From Proales similis (Eukaryota; Rotifera; Eurotatoria; Ploima; Proalidae), in NCBI GenBank assembly GCA_019059635.1, contig JAGVRJ010000015.1:1-64000 (forward strand): a stretch of DNA of 64,000 bases, written 5' to 3'. Both the position numbers and the translations under genes were made by a program. Positions 47,276-57,803 of this stretch are shown here, one piece after another (the stretch's first letter is position 1; every line of letters starts with the position of its first letter). The notes under the pieces were generated by a model that was not told the origin of the DNA, ran no database searches, and worked only from the letters and a program-made list of their open reading frames with translations.

Positions 47276-50200
47276 TCAAACACAAGTTTTGACCGAACGA
47301 TGGTCTCTAGATCGAGTTGTCGATGCCAAAATATCTTCATGATGCTCAAGCGCTTCTTTCTCAATTAGCTCTTGTTTATATGCTCGTTGAATGGCTTGTT
47401 GTCTTAGATGGGAAAAATCCATTTGATTATGGAGAAATTGTCCAACCTTGTCAACGGACTGTTTAAAATCATCCCTCAGAATGCCAAGTAATTCTCCGCC
47501 TTCGTTACGCCGCTCAGCAAGTTCATTAAGTTTTTGATGCCCGATCGCAACTAAAGCAAGTTAGGCGCTTTAGTTTGACCTTATATTAATTAAATGTATT
47601 GGGTTTACCTTTGAGACGAAAGAAATTCTCGAGGGCCGTATGCAACAGTAGTTGTGAATTTTCCATTTCGAACTGGTCTCTCAGACGAACGGTGGTGATA
47701 AAGGTTTGCTCGATCTGAATGAGAAACTTTTTCTCAAAATCGTACAATTGGTTTTTTCTTTGGCGATAATCAGCTGCAAGCTGGGCATTTATCAGCAAAT
47801 AATCGTTTAGTTGACTCCTCAGCCTATCGAGGTAAGCCCTTCGAGCCGAATTCTGATGATCATTTTGAAATTGATTTTCTTGTAGCCGAGAGCGAAGTTG
47901 GTCAAGTGCAAGCTGACTAGCCGAAACCAATCGTTGAATTGATTCTAAACTAGCTTTTGCTCTCAGTTCGTTGACCCTTTATATTTCTCGATTCTAAAAA
48001 TTGGAGTTGAAAAACTTTGAGGAACAAGAAACGAGTTACTTTAAAATTTCAAGTTCTTTGGTGCTTTTATCAATGTTGTTTTGCACAAGTCGGCTTGTGT
48101 TTTCCATTTCCTCCATTTTTTTCTTCATTTCGTCTGAATGGGCTTGCATACGTTGCAGTTCTTCTTCTTTCTGCTTGACTTGTAGTGTTGTCCTCTCAAA
48201 CTCTGCTCTCAGCTCCTCTAATTTTCGTTTAAGTTCAGTCTCATGAGCCATATTGTTGGTGTTGGTTTCTTTCAGATTTTTTCTCAGCGCCTCAATATGC
48301 ATGAGAAGTTGGAGTCGATGCTCTTCCCCTTCTTTTATTCTGTTTTTGAGTTGGACCAATTTGTCCTCTAGTTCTTTCTTTTTATCATCGAACTTAAACA
48401 TAATTTTTTTTCTTTCATTTGTTTTGGCAGATTGAGTATTTTTCGAATCGGCTTACTTGAGATTTTCGACGCTGTTGGGCCTGATTGGCTTGTCGATACT
48501 CGGCAATTTCTGCATTCAGCTTGTTTGCTATTTGGGCCGTTAAAGCTCTCTCCTCTCCGATCTGCTTTTTCAGCTCGTTTATTTGACGCTTTAAAATCGT
48601 CAACGTTAATTTGGCCAAACTCGCATTCATTTTAATGCCAATATACCTTGATCACCTCCTCGCGTTGTTCAAGTCGTTTCATGTCAGTTTTGAAGTTGTT
48701 GCGTGACATGTCGTGATCAACCAGAGCCTTTTCAAAGTCTTTTATTCCATCAGCCAGCTCTTGTTCTGCTTTCAACCGATCAGCCTCGAGCACTTTGCGA
48801 TTCTCGTGCTCTTTGTCAATTTTTCTAATTGTCAAATTTAATAGGCTTAAATATAAAAGACCTCTGCACTGCGATTCTGTTTACTTTTCCAATCTGATCT
48901 TCTCACGAGCCATTTCATCTAAATCGACTCGTTTCTCCTTCAGCTTGGCCAAAATTTTTTCCAACTTTTCCAGTTTTTTGTTCATCTTCTCCTTCAGCTG
49001 GGCGATTTCTTGCTCAAACTGCTCCTTGAGCTGGTCACACTTTTCCTGTTGCTTTTGTTTTCTCATAAGCGCATCGTCAATCTCTTTAGATAGAGCGAAT
49101 CGTTCTCGCTTAAGCTCGTCCACTTTAGCTCGTAGATGCTGAGCTCTCGACTGCTGTTCAGCTTTCTTTTTTATTTCTTCTTTTTCGGCCATCTCGTTTT
49201 TCTTAATGCCTTCATTGATACTCTGATGTTCTTTGTTGTTCGATTCACGTTGATGCTCGGCCTGGTCAAGGCGTTTCCTTTGAACATAACGTTTATGGTC
49301 GAGATTTGAAGGCAAAGAAGCCTAAACGCTTACTGGGCTTTTCTCAACTCACGAACTGCATAGTCTACTTCGGCTTTCATTTCGTCTCTTTCTCGTTGCG
49401 CTTTTATCTGAGCCTGGCGCCAGCGGTCCTCGGTATCGTATAGCATGTTCTCCGCTTTTCTTATGTTGTCGTCGACCTGTTGCTGGGCATCTTTGACTTT
49501 GCGCAGCATACGACGTTCGTGTTCAATTTTTTCGGCAATAAGCGGCTGATTGGCTCGCATCGAATTGAGCTCAGAGTCAAGCCGGTCGAACATTTTCTTC
49601 TCAATTTCCACCTGGCGCTTGATTTTCTTTTCTATTTTGCTGTTGAATGAAATGTGCCAGTTGAGTTCAGTGATGTCATTTATGCAAGCATCGTGCTCTC
49701 GTTGTACAATTCCAGGCAGTTCACTTACTCGTTTGAGGGCCATTTTCTCAACACTCACTTTGAGAGCTTCGAGTTTCTTCTTTTCCTCGCTTATCCGCAG
49801 TTCGTTTCTACGTCTTTCGAATTCCAATCGTGCGATGAGCACAAGAACCTTATACAAAAGGCCAGACACTTTGATGCTTTGAAATGGCTGATTTCGCTCG
49901 ACAACAACTAAATCTGCGGCACTGCTTTGCTCAGAGGCGACAGAGGTGAAAGTGCCTTCCCACGACCAAATCGACTCGGCTCCTAGTCTTTGGGTTAAAT
50001 TTGACTGAGGGACCGAGTCGCGATCCAAAATATTTCTTATTCGTTTGGAAGACAGACTCTCAATAGTCTGATCAGTTTTTCCCTGCCTATCCACGGCGAT
50101 ATTAGTAAAACCGTTTTCTATTGAGATTGTGGGAAATTTACCAGGAATCTATGGCATTCTGCAGCGCCTCTAGGTGGCCAAGAGCTTTGTTTACGCAACT

Positions 50201-50462
50201 GCAATGTATAGTAGTTAAAGAGCAAGAGTGACGTCGTAGGTCAAGTCGTCTAAACTCGGCCGGAAGCTGCCAAAAGGCTTCTGCAATTAAGAAAGAAATT
50301 GAAATGGAGATAAAATCGAGAGAATTTGATTTGTTTACCGTTGTCAATCGCTGTCTTGGTTACATTGCTCTTGGGATCTTCGTTTCCTTCCGGAGTATAA
50401 TCGGTGATAGTAGATGGTCCGACCAAGGCAAATATTTCACTTGAGCTTTTCAAAGCTTCCAT
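47276..50462 (-). CDS. CCDC178: Long coiled-coil protein resembling CCDC178
   Basis: Nine exons on the minus strand: 50462-50339, 50280-50142, 50086-49334, 49277-48885, 48824-48647, 48588-48457, 48392-48040, 47976-47609 and 47550-47276, giving 904 residues. All eight introns (55-64 nt) fit phase exactly. After a short N terminus, an RRHSCSLTTIHCSCVNKALGH segment resembles the conserved N-terminal motif of CCDC178. LPGIVQREHDACINDITELNW follows, and then nearly continuous coiled coil to the end. CCDC178 itself is poorly studied. The name is assigned from memory of that N-terminal motif and overall length and is not certain; another ciliary/axonemal coiled-coil family is possible. A perfect RFX X-box lies 94 bases upstream of the ATG. 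Confidence 0.6.
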
Positions 50463-50555
50463 ACTCGGATGTGTGAGAGCTCAGTGCTAGATCAGATCGC
50501 ACGCCTCTGAGATGCTTGTTTATTTTCAGACGGTGCTGAACTCACTTCATTCGGC

Positions 50556-50568
50556 GTTGCCAGGCAAC
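50556..50568. promoter_or_regulatory. Perfect palindromic X-box (RFX site)
   Basis: GTTGCC-A-GGCAAC is a 13-bp palindrome fitting the RFX consensus GTNRCC(0-3)RGYAAC. It is 94-106 bases upstream of the coiled-coil gene's ATG, a typical distance for ciliary gene promoters. Confidence 0.7.
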
Positions 50569-50736
50569 CGTTAAATCCAAAATCAACTCAATTTCAGGTT
50601 ATGCAATTGAACTCTCCACTTAAGCTAGGCAAGCGATTTTATTTTAGAAATAAACGCCAAAACTTTTCAGCAAACACTTATTATTATTATTATGAATCGG
50701 AAAAGGCAAATGTTAAATCGAAATTTAATAGACCGG

Positions 50737-51222
50737 CTATTGGTGAGAATTGATCAGTCCCGATTTCACACGCTGATAGAGCTCGAGGCCAGCCATTATT
50801 TGATTAGTTGTGTGGTATCTCATGTGCTGGTTGAATAGCTCATTGGAAAGAAATGCCTGGCCGCATCTAGCCTGATTGGGCATCATCCAATTGCAGACAA
50901 GAGGGCTCTGACGCTGAGAATTCTGTGTTGCTTTCAAGTTTGAATGGCCGAACACTATTTCTTGCCTCAACCGCTTATGCGGCTCACTTGCATCAATGCT
51001 AGGGCCTGTTGATCGTTTCTTGCCTCTATACGGCTGAAATAGTTTTTTTGAGCTTGATTGCAAGAATCCACTGTGATTTGAGTATTTCCTGATTTTTTTC
51101 GCCGACTCCAACCGATCCAAATTAAGTCGACACAGCTGCAGCAGACTAAGAAGTGGGAAATAATCGGAGGATGTATAAATCGTATGTGGAGGCAAAGGAC
51201 TGTCATACTCGTCCATGGACAT
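50737..51222 (-). CDS. Small NET-type (Noc/Elbow/Nlz-like) zinc-finger protein
   Basis: Single exon, 161 residues. The C-terminal third carries one atypical C2H2 finger (VCNWMMPNQARCGQAF, then FNQHMRYHT), whose CNW start and CG-x-x-F core resemble the single finger of NET proteins (Drosophila Noc/Elbow, vertebrate ZNF503/703). Those proteins are transcriptional corepressors in patterning. The N-terminal DYFPLLSLLQLCRL is faintly like the NET L/SP box with its ALLAQTC element. NET proteins are usually 400-600 residues, so this would be a strongly reduced member. No Groucho-binding motif (FKPY) is seen in it. The middle is basic (RGKKRS, PHKRLR), which could serve as a nuclear signal. Confidence 0.5.
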   Translation of the reverse strand: MSMDEYDSPLPPHTIYTSSDYFPLLSLLQLCRLNLDRLESAKKIRKYSNHSGFLQSSSKKLFQPYRGKKRSTGPSIDASEPHKRLRQEIVFGHSNLKATQNSQRQSPLVCNWMMPNQARCGQAFLSNELFNQHMRYHTTNQIMAGLELYQRVKSGLINSHQ

Positions 51223-52398
51223 TTTCTAGTTCTTTTTGATTAGAAATTATTTGAAAACAAGTCTCAGCCCGCCATATCAGTGGGTCGCGCTGCACTTATC
51301 TTCTCGAGCAATGCTTCTATTTAAAGCTCAACTGGTCTCTATATCGGTGTTAAGTAGCTTTTAAGCGCAAACTCATCTGATTGCTCAGTTCGCAATTATT
51401 TAAGTCACGATTGCTCGACCTCGCCGATTTTCTAAGAGAGGACACCGATAGGAGAGAAATATTGGCCGTCGCACGACTTCAAATCGCCACCGGCTTTTGG
51501 TTTCCTCTTATCTTTATTTGATTTTATTTGTCGCCAATCACCCGCGCGTTTGTTTAAGTACAACATTCGAAAGGTAATCCTCATTGAACCAAGAGCAGCT
51601 GTTAATTGAATTACAAGTGGGCGGCAAACTTTGAGTGCTCGAAAGGTCGTTCGAAATCTAAATTTACGCCAATCGCCTTTTTCGGTTGTTTTGTTCCTTT
51701 TTATTTGTGAGTGGTTCAACTCCGAGCAGAGAAAGACAATTTCTTTTGCATCAGGAACGAGCGAGCACGTTGAGCTTGACTGCAGCTTCTCTTCGGTTAT
51801 CGTATAAATTAAACCTGAACAAACTAGTATGAATCAAACTCATTTGCACGTTTGCTTTCTTTGAATGTTTAGGGAAAACGCCACAAAAAGCTCTATTTAC
51901 TTTGATTTTTTGTTAGCTGAATAGAAAGTCGACATGATGCTATCTATTCGTCCGTGTTTCAAATGAGCATCGTCCATGATTAAGCTTTCTTGAATAGCTG
52001 ATCGGCTTTTTACTTATTTCTCATCGTTCATTCACATTGAATATATTTTAATGCGGCGTACAGTGATGAAAAAATTAGCCCTGAAAACACCATGATTTTC
52101 ACATTTTAAATATACGCTATACTGAAGTATGTCCGCTTTATTTTGAACTTTTCTTCAAGTCGCAAATGATGAGAATTAGTCCAAATGGCCGAGTGCTCTA
52201 TGAGGTCGACTTAGGTCCCTGAACGCGACCCTTCACTTTGCTCTAAATAATCGCTCTTTTTCTTACCTGAGTGGATCTATCCGTTGATGAGGAAAATGAT
52301 TTGACTTAAAAAAAATATGAAAAGCAATCAAACGATTCAAATCTAAACCCTGCTCTCTGAGGATAGACCACTACGAGGCAATAAGAGAATAGTTTTAT
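51223..52398. other. Intergenic region, no supported gene
   Basis: About 1.2 kb between two minus-strand genes. A 95-codon ORF (51432-51719, minus) is not protein-like. No RNA gene recognised. Confidence 0.5.
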
Positions 52399-53262
52399 TT
52401 AAAATCGACAGAAAACTGAATAAAAAAGGTAAAGACTAAAGCAGATAATGAGCCAAGCTTTGACAAGAGACCAGTCTCGAGCTGCTCGAGGTGTTTTGAA
52501 GTAGACAGTGAAGAAAAATGCCAAGCCAAGTAGGTCTGTTGCAATTAGATTAAAATCTCTGAGCCTATTGCGTGCCGAGTCTGCGTACTCGCTTGTGAAA
52601 AAGCCCCACAGCAACTTTTCGGGAAGGGCCAAGTAAATGTGAAGCAAAGATATAAACAAAACGGCGTAGGCAGAATCGAGCGCAATCTCATCAGTTTGTA
52701 GGCATCGATAGTAGACCAGCGCCGGAACTAATTCGGTAATTGAGTAGAATATTTGAGAATTGAGCATTCTGTAGTCTCGATCGTTCAAATAGTTTATGAT
52801 CGACCAAATGCCATAGTAGTTTGTGTATATCGAGAATATAAATAGGATGATGATGGCCATTCTAAGATTAAACTGCCTTTTCCTAAAAAAGTAGCCCAGT
52901 TGATCTGTTATTGCAGGAACTAGGCGCTCAAGAGAATGATGAAGCATCCGAGCGTAAATGTAGAAGAATAAAAGAATCAGAACGAAATGCCGATCATAGT
53001 TGAAATAAAATGCCTTGTAATGGGATCCGTGAGAGCTTCGAGCGTGAATTCCTCTGTAAAAGCCGTCCCAGCAAGTGCAAGTACAATTGCGTTTGTCTAC
53101 CGGTTGCAGTAGGTTATAAGTGTTGTAGCCAGACAAGTTGGTCGAAATCAGCAGGCCAATGCAGATAGTGCCGATTGTGAAAGTGGAAGTACACAAGGAC
53201 CAAACGAGCCCTTGCTCTGGTGCAATTGATCTAATCGCTTGTCCCAAGTTGACCAATGCCAT
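52399..53262 (-). CDS. Unrecognised multi-pass membrane protein (about 7 spans)
   Basis: Single exon, 287 residues. Hydrophobic segments lie near residues 19-40, 90-107, 133-155, 165-183, 193-212, 237-257 and 268-286. Between the first two spans is a Cys-rich loop, RNCTCTCWDGFYRG, followed by HYKAFYFNYD; this looks like a conserved signature rather than random sequence. I do not recognise the family with confidence; it is not a rhodopsin-type GPCR (no DRY or NPxxY). The even distribution of spans and an intact 288-codon frame argue for a real gene. It is divergent from the coiled-coil gene at 54030. Confidence 0.65.
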   Translation of the reverse strand: MALVNLGQAIRSIAPEQGLVWSLCTSTFTIGTICIGLLISTNLSGYNTYNLLQPVDKRNCTCTCWDGFYRGIHARSSHGSHYKAFYFNYDRHFVLILLFFYIYARMLHHSLERLVPAITDQLGYFFRKRQFNLRMAIIILFIFSIYTNYYGIWSIINYLNDRDYRMLNSQIFYSITELVPALVYYRCLQTDEIALDSAYAVLFISLLHIYLALPEKLLWGFFTSEYADSARNRLRDFNLIATDLLGLAFFFTVYFKTPRAARDWSLVKAWLIICFSLYLFYSVFCRF

Positions 53263-54029
53263 TTGAATAGACGACGCCGGTCGATCGATTGACGGCCGAT
53301 ATGAGGTCAGTAGCAGTATAAAGGATTGCGAATTATGCCGTCCGCCTGATTATGGGTTTGAGGGAGCGGCGTTTTTGCAGCGTCGAAGTTAATTGAGGCA
53401 AACCAACTCGATTATGTTTCACACTTGGCCGCCCTTATATTTGTACTATTTTCCCTCCTTTTTTGTTTAAATTCGCCTCTTATTTTGAAATATATTACAA
53501 GCCATGGTGAGAGCTTTTTAAACCTAATAATAATTTTCGTTATTCATTTTGATATTCCTATCGAACGATGGAAAGCGTAGAGGGGTTCTATAAGAATTGC
53601 GCGATATAGATGAGGATTTGACCTAAATGAGACGAAATTGGAGAGAGAGATAGAGAAATTAGATGTGAGATACAATTTAAGCGCAGGCAGATTAACTTGA
53701 TTTATTTGACTTGGATTATACTTTGAGGTCCGATTTATATGCCATGCATCTTTCGATATTATCATTTCATCATCTTTTGGCCATTTTTAAAGGCTAGCAA
53801 TCGTTTGTTTTAAAAATTTCGAGAACAAAGACAACCACTTGATTGCTTAAGCAGCTCAAGCTGTCGTTCAAAAGTCGATTGAGGAGTGCAACGAGCACAG
53901 AGAGAGAAAATGGGCGAAATATTGAATCCAACAAAATTATGCGAGCCGTGGATCTCAAACAAGTGTGAGCAGTCGGTTTGAAAACAAAGCCAAACAAACA
54001 CTCAATCGCCAACACAGGACACAGGGAAA
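53263..54029. other. Divergent intergenic region
   Basis: Lies between the orphan membrane protein (minus) and the coiled-coil protein (plus). No ORF with protein character and no RNA gene seen. Confidence 0.5.
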
Positions 54030-54857
54030 ATGTCGAGCTCAGACGGAGAAAGCATTTGTTTGCTGCCCTCAATTGAACCTTCGGAAGGTAGTCAATCCAG
54101 TTGTATTCACTTGGTCGAAGATGAGACAAGTTTTCTCGACCAAACTAACGCAGACGATGAACAATCAACTGCACCCGAGACGACCTTATTCTCCGCTCAG
54201 TTAAATACACACATGGCCGACTTGATTTCGGAAAATCGAATGCTCAAGAGCCGCTGTGATTGCCTTTTAAACGCAATAAACGAGCTTCGGCGAAATTCAG
54301 AGAGAAGACCTAGCACCAACTCTCTGGTAGACGTGGGCGAAACGCTGATGGCAGAGAGAATGAGCCAAGAACTTGAACAAGCGAGCGAAATTCTTGAGAA
54401 AAGCAAACAGATTGAGCCCTGCCTTCGTCATCTTGTCGCTTTCGTCTGTGAAATTGCCCATAAACACGCAAGAGACGAAGAAATTGCCAGCAAAGCTCAA
54501 AGAGCTGCAAGTCAAATATTTGAAAAACTCGATAAAATTGTAGGCGGTGAAAAGGTGAAATATGAACACGAGTCTGGAAACGATGACATCAGAGAAAAGC
54601 AACGGCAAATTAGGCGTAAAGTGAGCCAACAGACAGAGCTTCTCCGTTCAATTAAAAAACGCCTTGAGGCTTGCAATCAAACTCAGTTGAGATCAGCCGA
54701 TATTGGATACAATACAAACGACGATGATTTTTATTATTACAGTGTCAGTGATTACATAGCCGTTGACAAGACGCTCGAGCTCGCCGATGAACATCGATTG
54801 TCTGACAATCAAGTAAAAATATTCATATCCATCTACTTTAGAATTTATGAGACGTAA
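54030..54857 (+). CDS. Unrecognised coiled-coil protein
   Basis: Single exon, 275 residues, ATG in the context GGGAAAATG. The N-terminal ~60 residues are acidic and Ser-rich. Residues ~62-100 (ADLISENRMLKSRCDCLLN) and ~110-215 are predicted helical with heptad-like Leu/Ile spacing (RMSQELEQASEILEKS, QIFEKLDKI, QQTELLRSIKKRLEA). The tail is acidic with several Tyr. No domain recognised. The open frame and biased composition support a gene, but exon structure beyond the end is not verified: a splice continuing past the stop cannot be excluded. Confidence 0.55.
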   Translation: MSSSDGESICLLPSIEPSEGSQSSCIHLVEDETSFLDQTNADDEQSTAPETTLFSAQLNTHMADLISENRMLKSRCDCLLNAINELRRNSERRPSTNSLVDVGETLMAERMSQELEQASEILEKSKQIEPCLRHLVAFVCEIAHKHARDEEIASKAQRAASQIFEKLDKIVGGEKVKYEHESGNDDIREKQRQIRRKVSQQTELLRSIKKRLEACNQTQLRSADIGYNTNDDDFYYYSVSDYIAVDKTLELADEHRLSDNQVKIFISIYFRIYET

Positions 54858-55475
54858 ATTGCCGCTTAGACTTAGAAGGTTATCGGATACTTGACACAAT
54901 TGAGTAATTCGATCGATCAGAGTACCGGAATTCTGTTTAAAGCTAAAAGGAACCATTTTCGCTATTGAGCCCACCAGAGCAGCTTTTATTCGTCAATTTT
55001 AGTCATTTGTTATTTGCTTTCAACAAGCTTAACACTTTTACACCTTTTTGAGCTCATGTTCAGATGCGAGAAGACTTCAGATGGAGGGGGATTTTGAATA
55101 TTGAGTGCTTAGGGAGGCGAATATAAGGCCGGAGCTAATTAGGTGAATAGGGTCTTAATGGCAAGGTTTAGTTTTGTATAATCGATCTTTCGGGCAGAGG
55201 GGGAGCAATGCTAAGCAACAGCCATTTTTGATCTATAGCCATTCACTTGCTGTAACCGGGCCAAAATTTTCCTACTGCGAATTTCAAAATTGGGCTTAAG
55301 CAATTAGAAGGATAATTTTTTCTGATTGCGTACGTCTGATCGAGCGGCAAATTGCTTCCAATAGATTCCGGACGGACGGAAATTTGTCGAGACTGATTGC
55401 TTTGATATTTATCTCATTGAATTTTTGTTTAGACGTAACCAACACACACAAACAAACACCAAAGTTGAAATAAGG
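54858..55475. other. Spacer upstream of the prohormone gene
   Basis: No gene seen. TATAAG near 55123 is a weak TATA candidate. The frame upstream of the prohormone ATG is open back to 55425 but lacks an ATG. Confidence 0.45.
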
Positions 55476-55796
55476 ATGAAAACAAACAAAGCAGTATTGT
55501 GTTGGGCGATTTGCTTCTTTTTGATAGTTGAACACTCTAGAACAGCGCCTCTAGCCCAGTACGCTGTAGCGCCTCTCGCCCGAATTTTGAGCCTTTGGAA
55601 CCACAATGAACAGGTCGAAGCCCCGTCATTCCAAAGCTTAAGAACCTATCTAAACAATAAGAACAAATTTCAAATAATGGGAAAGCGAGATTCATTCAAG
55701 ACAATTCAAAAGGCTCTGGAGTATTATCAACAGCTCGAAGACAGCTATGATCAAGATTCAGAAATCAACACAGGCTGGACAGAGTTTCTAAATTAA
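55476..55796 (+). CDS. Candidate neuropeptide prohormone (NPY/NPF-like layout)
   Basis: Single exon, 106 residues. A signal peptide (residues 1 to about 24, core VLCWAICFFLIV) leads to a ~44-residue segment containing SFQSLRTYLNNKNKFQIM. That segment ends at GKR (residues 69-71), a textbook dibasic cleavage plus amidation site. A 35-residue acidic C-peptide follows. Signal peptide, one long amidated peptide, GKR and a ~30-35 residue tail is the layout of NPY/NPF precursors. The helix-like LRTYL segment before the C terminus also resembles NPF, but the expected RPRF/RQRY end is missing; here it would be FQIM-amide. So the family is uncertain; a lineage-specific peptide is equally possible. A GPCR gene lies 660 bases downstream. 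Confidence 0.6.
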   Translation: MKTNKAVLCWAICFFLIVEHSRTAPLAQYAVAPLARILSLWNHNEQVEAPSFQSLRTYLNNKNKFQIMGKRDSFKTIQKALEYYQQLEDSYDQDSEINTGWTEFLN

Positions 55797-56456
55797 CTGC
55801 ATGTTAATCCATCTTGAAAATTATTAAGAAACACAGAAGAGTGCTCTATAGAATCGATTTTGATTTCTTTGAATAACTATTTCAATTTTACGAGTTTGCA
55901 CTTTTCTAGCAGATCCTTCGAAGAATTAAATGACTTGGAATAAAGTTGAAAACCCACAAAACAAGTCTCTTTATGAAAAACATAAAAGGCCAATTATTAT
56001 TCAATTACACTCAAGGGAGGCCGGAATTTAATTTTTCTTCAATAAACAACAAAAAAGACATTCCTTGGTTTGAATCTTAAATCCCTGGCTAGCAGAAACC
56101 AGACGTTCCAAATGATATGGCTCATCTAGAATTCAACTAGACTGTCCCATGAATAAAAGGTCTATTAATAGTCCGAAAAGCCGAAGCACGATTTATCATT
56201 ATCAATTTGTTTCATTCTGTTTCCTATTGCTCTTCTCAGCGCCGAAAGAATTCATATTTAAGAGGCCAGCGCTTTTCGATCTCCCTGAAAATAATTAAAC
56301 TGCATATTTAGACCATGTCAGTATGTATAAAATCAAGCTGAACATTCAGATAATTCAGCTTCATGTCATTTTCCAATGAATATTGGCCTGCCGAGTATAA
56401 AAGGTAAAAATGATTTCAAAAGCATTCAGCTTGGAATCATTTGAATATTGAGTAAA
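55797..56456. other. Spacer between the prohormone and GPCR genes
   Basis: AT-rich, no ORF. Several AATAAA words (for example near 55938 and 56039) could end the prohormone transcript; a TATA box for the GPCR is listed separately. Confidence 0.5.
56396..56403 (+). promoter_or_regulatory. TATA box (TATAAAAG)
   Basis: TATAAAAG 54 bases before the GPCR ATG, at the same spacing as in the mucin-stalk and LRR genes. Confidence 0.55.
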
Positions 56457-57647
56457 ATGGAAACCTATCCATGGTTCAAGGTCTTCCTCGTGGCCATGCA
56501 TGCATTGAACACGGTTTTAAGCTTTGCAGGTAATCTTTTCGGTCTCTTTAGTCCAGCCTTAGCTTTCGCCTAAAACATGTCGCATAAAATAAATGAAGCA
56601 AACTTGATCGTGATACTGAGCATTCGCAAGCATCGTGAATTGCGCAATTCGCCGCCCTTTGTTCTCATTTTGAATCAGGCAATAGCAGAGCTGGTACTGG
56701 GTCTAACTGCAAGTCCAATAATCATATTCAGTATGTGTTTCCTCGAGCTTTACTTCAAAGTAAATCGGCAATTTTCCACTATAATTTGAAAAGGCTTTCT
56801 GCTCGGAAAAGATTATTTTGACAATAACCGCATCTTTTGCGAAATTGCTGCCTCGCTAATAATTGGTTCGTCAGTGACTTTGCTCATCAGTCTTGGGGTG
56901 GTCGGTCTGAACAGGTACCTGATTTATTTGAACTACATCCCATTTAATTTATTAACTCGTTTTAAATAATTTCATGATTTAAGATATCTGTTCATATTTC
57001 ATATTTCGCTCTACAAAAGACTGTTCAGTCTTAAGAGAACCAAATGGATTTGTGCCGGATTATGGATTTTCGGAGTACTGAGCGACTTGCCGAGCTATTC
57101 GAGTAGGAGATTCACCGCCATCTACTGTTCGTCTGCCTAATAATTAATTTTTCTTTGAAGAGCACATATTCAATGAATCACTCAACTATTGCTTCCTTGA
57201 CCCCAACAACAAGGTCTATTTTCGGGTCGTGTTCATTTTCACCGGTCAAATTCCTTGGATCCTGAATACTTATTTCTACTTGAGAATCTACTGGCACGCG
57301 AGGAGCAGAGAATATGGCAGAGTTCGAGCTATCGGTCGCAAATTAACACCAAAGCATAGCTCCAAAAAGCTTCTCAAGACCGTTTTTCTTTCATACTTAA
57401 CTCACTTCATCTGCTGGTAGGAATGAATTGTTAAGACGATTTTCGAGTCAGTTGGAACTTGATTGAATTTAGGATTCCGGGAAATGCTACTCTTGCTTCA
57501 ATGTATCCAGTACCAAAGGAGATTACGTTTCTCTTCGCACTTATGGCCTACTCCCATGCCAGCATCAATCCAATAATTCTTTCTCTTTACAATACAAGAA
57601 TGCGTCAAGCAGTAAAAAACCTTTTCGCGCGCTCAACCCACACCTAG
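56457..57647 (+). CDS. Class A (rhodopsin-like) GPCR
   Basis: Six exons: 56457-56529, 56599-56730, 56794-56914, 56984-57102, 57161-57416 and 57473-57647; 291 residues, with introns of 56-69 nt. Seven spans can be followed: ANLIVILSI (TM1), AIAELVLGLTASP (TM2), TLLISLGVVGLNRYLF (TM3 with NRY in place of DRY), WICAGLWIFGV (TM4), a TM5, FLSYLTHFICWIPGN (TM6 with CWxP) and ASINPIILSLYN (TM7 with NPxxL). The NRY and CWxP set recalls melatonin-receptor and Tre1/GPR84-like receptors. The protein is compact, with short termini. TM1 has AN instead of GN. The ligand is unknown. Confidence 0.8.
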
Positions 57648-57803
57648 AAGTGTAACTAATTAGCTGGCATTGAGCTGAGGCCAAAAATAGGTTCATTAAT
57701 GTCAGTTATGGCTCGCTAGAAACTTTTACGTTATTTAGCTTGTAGATCAATAAAGAGTTTCAAAAAGTTATTTAAGATAATTCATTAAAACAGGCGCAGG
57801 AGA

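Noticed and set aside
49322-49333. A 12-nt intron in the coiled-coil gene
   Set aside because: Too short to splice and out of phase; the acceptor at 49278 gives a 56-nt intron that restores frame.
51432-51719. 95-codon minus-strand ORF
   Set aside because: Basic, low in hydrophobic patterning, no family; treated as chance.
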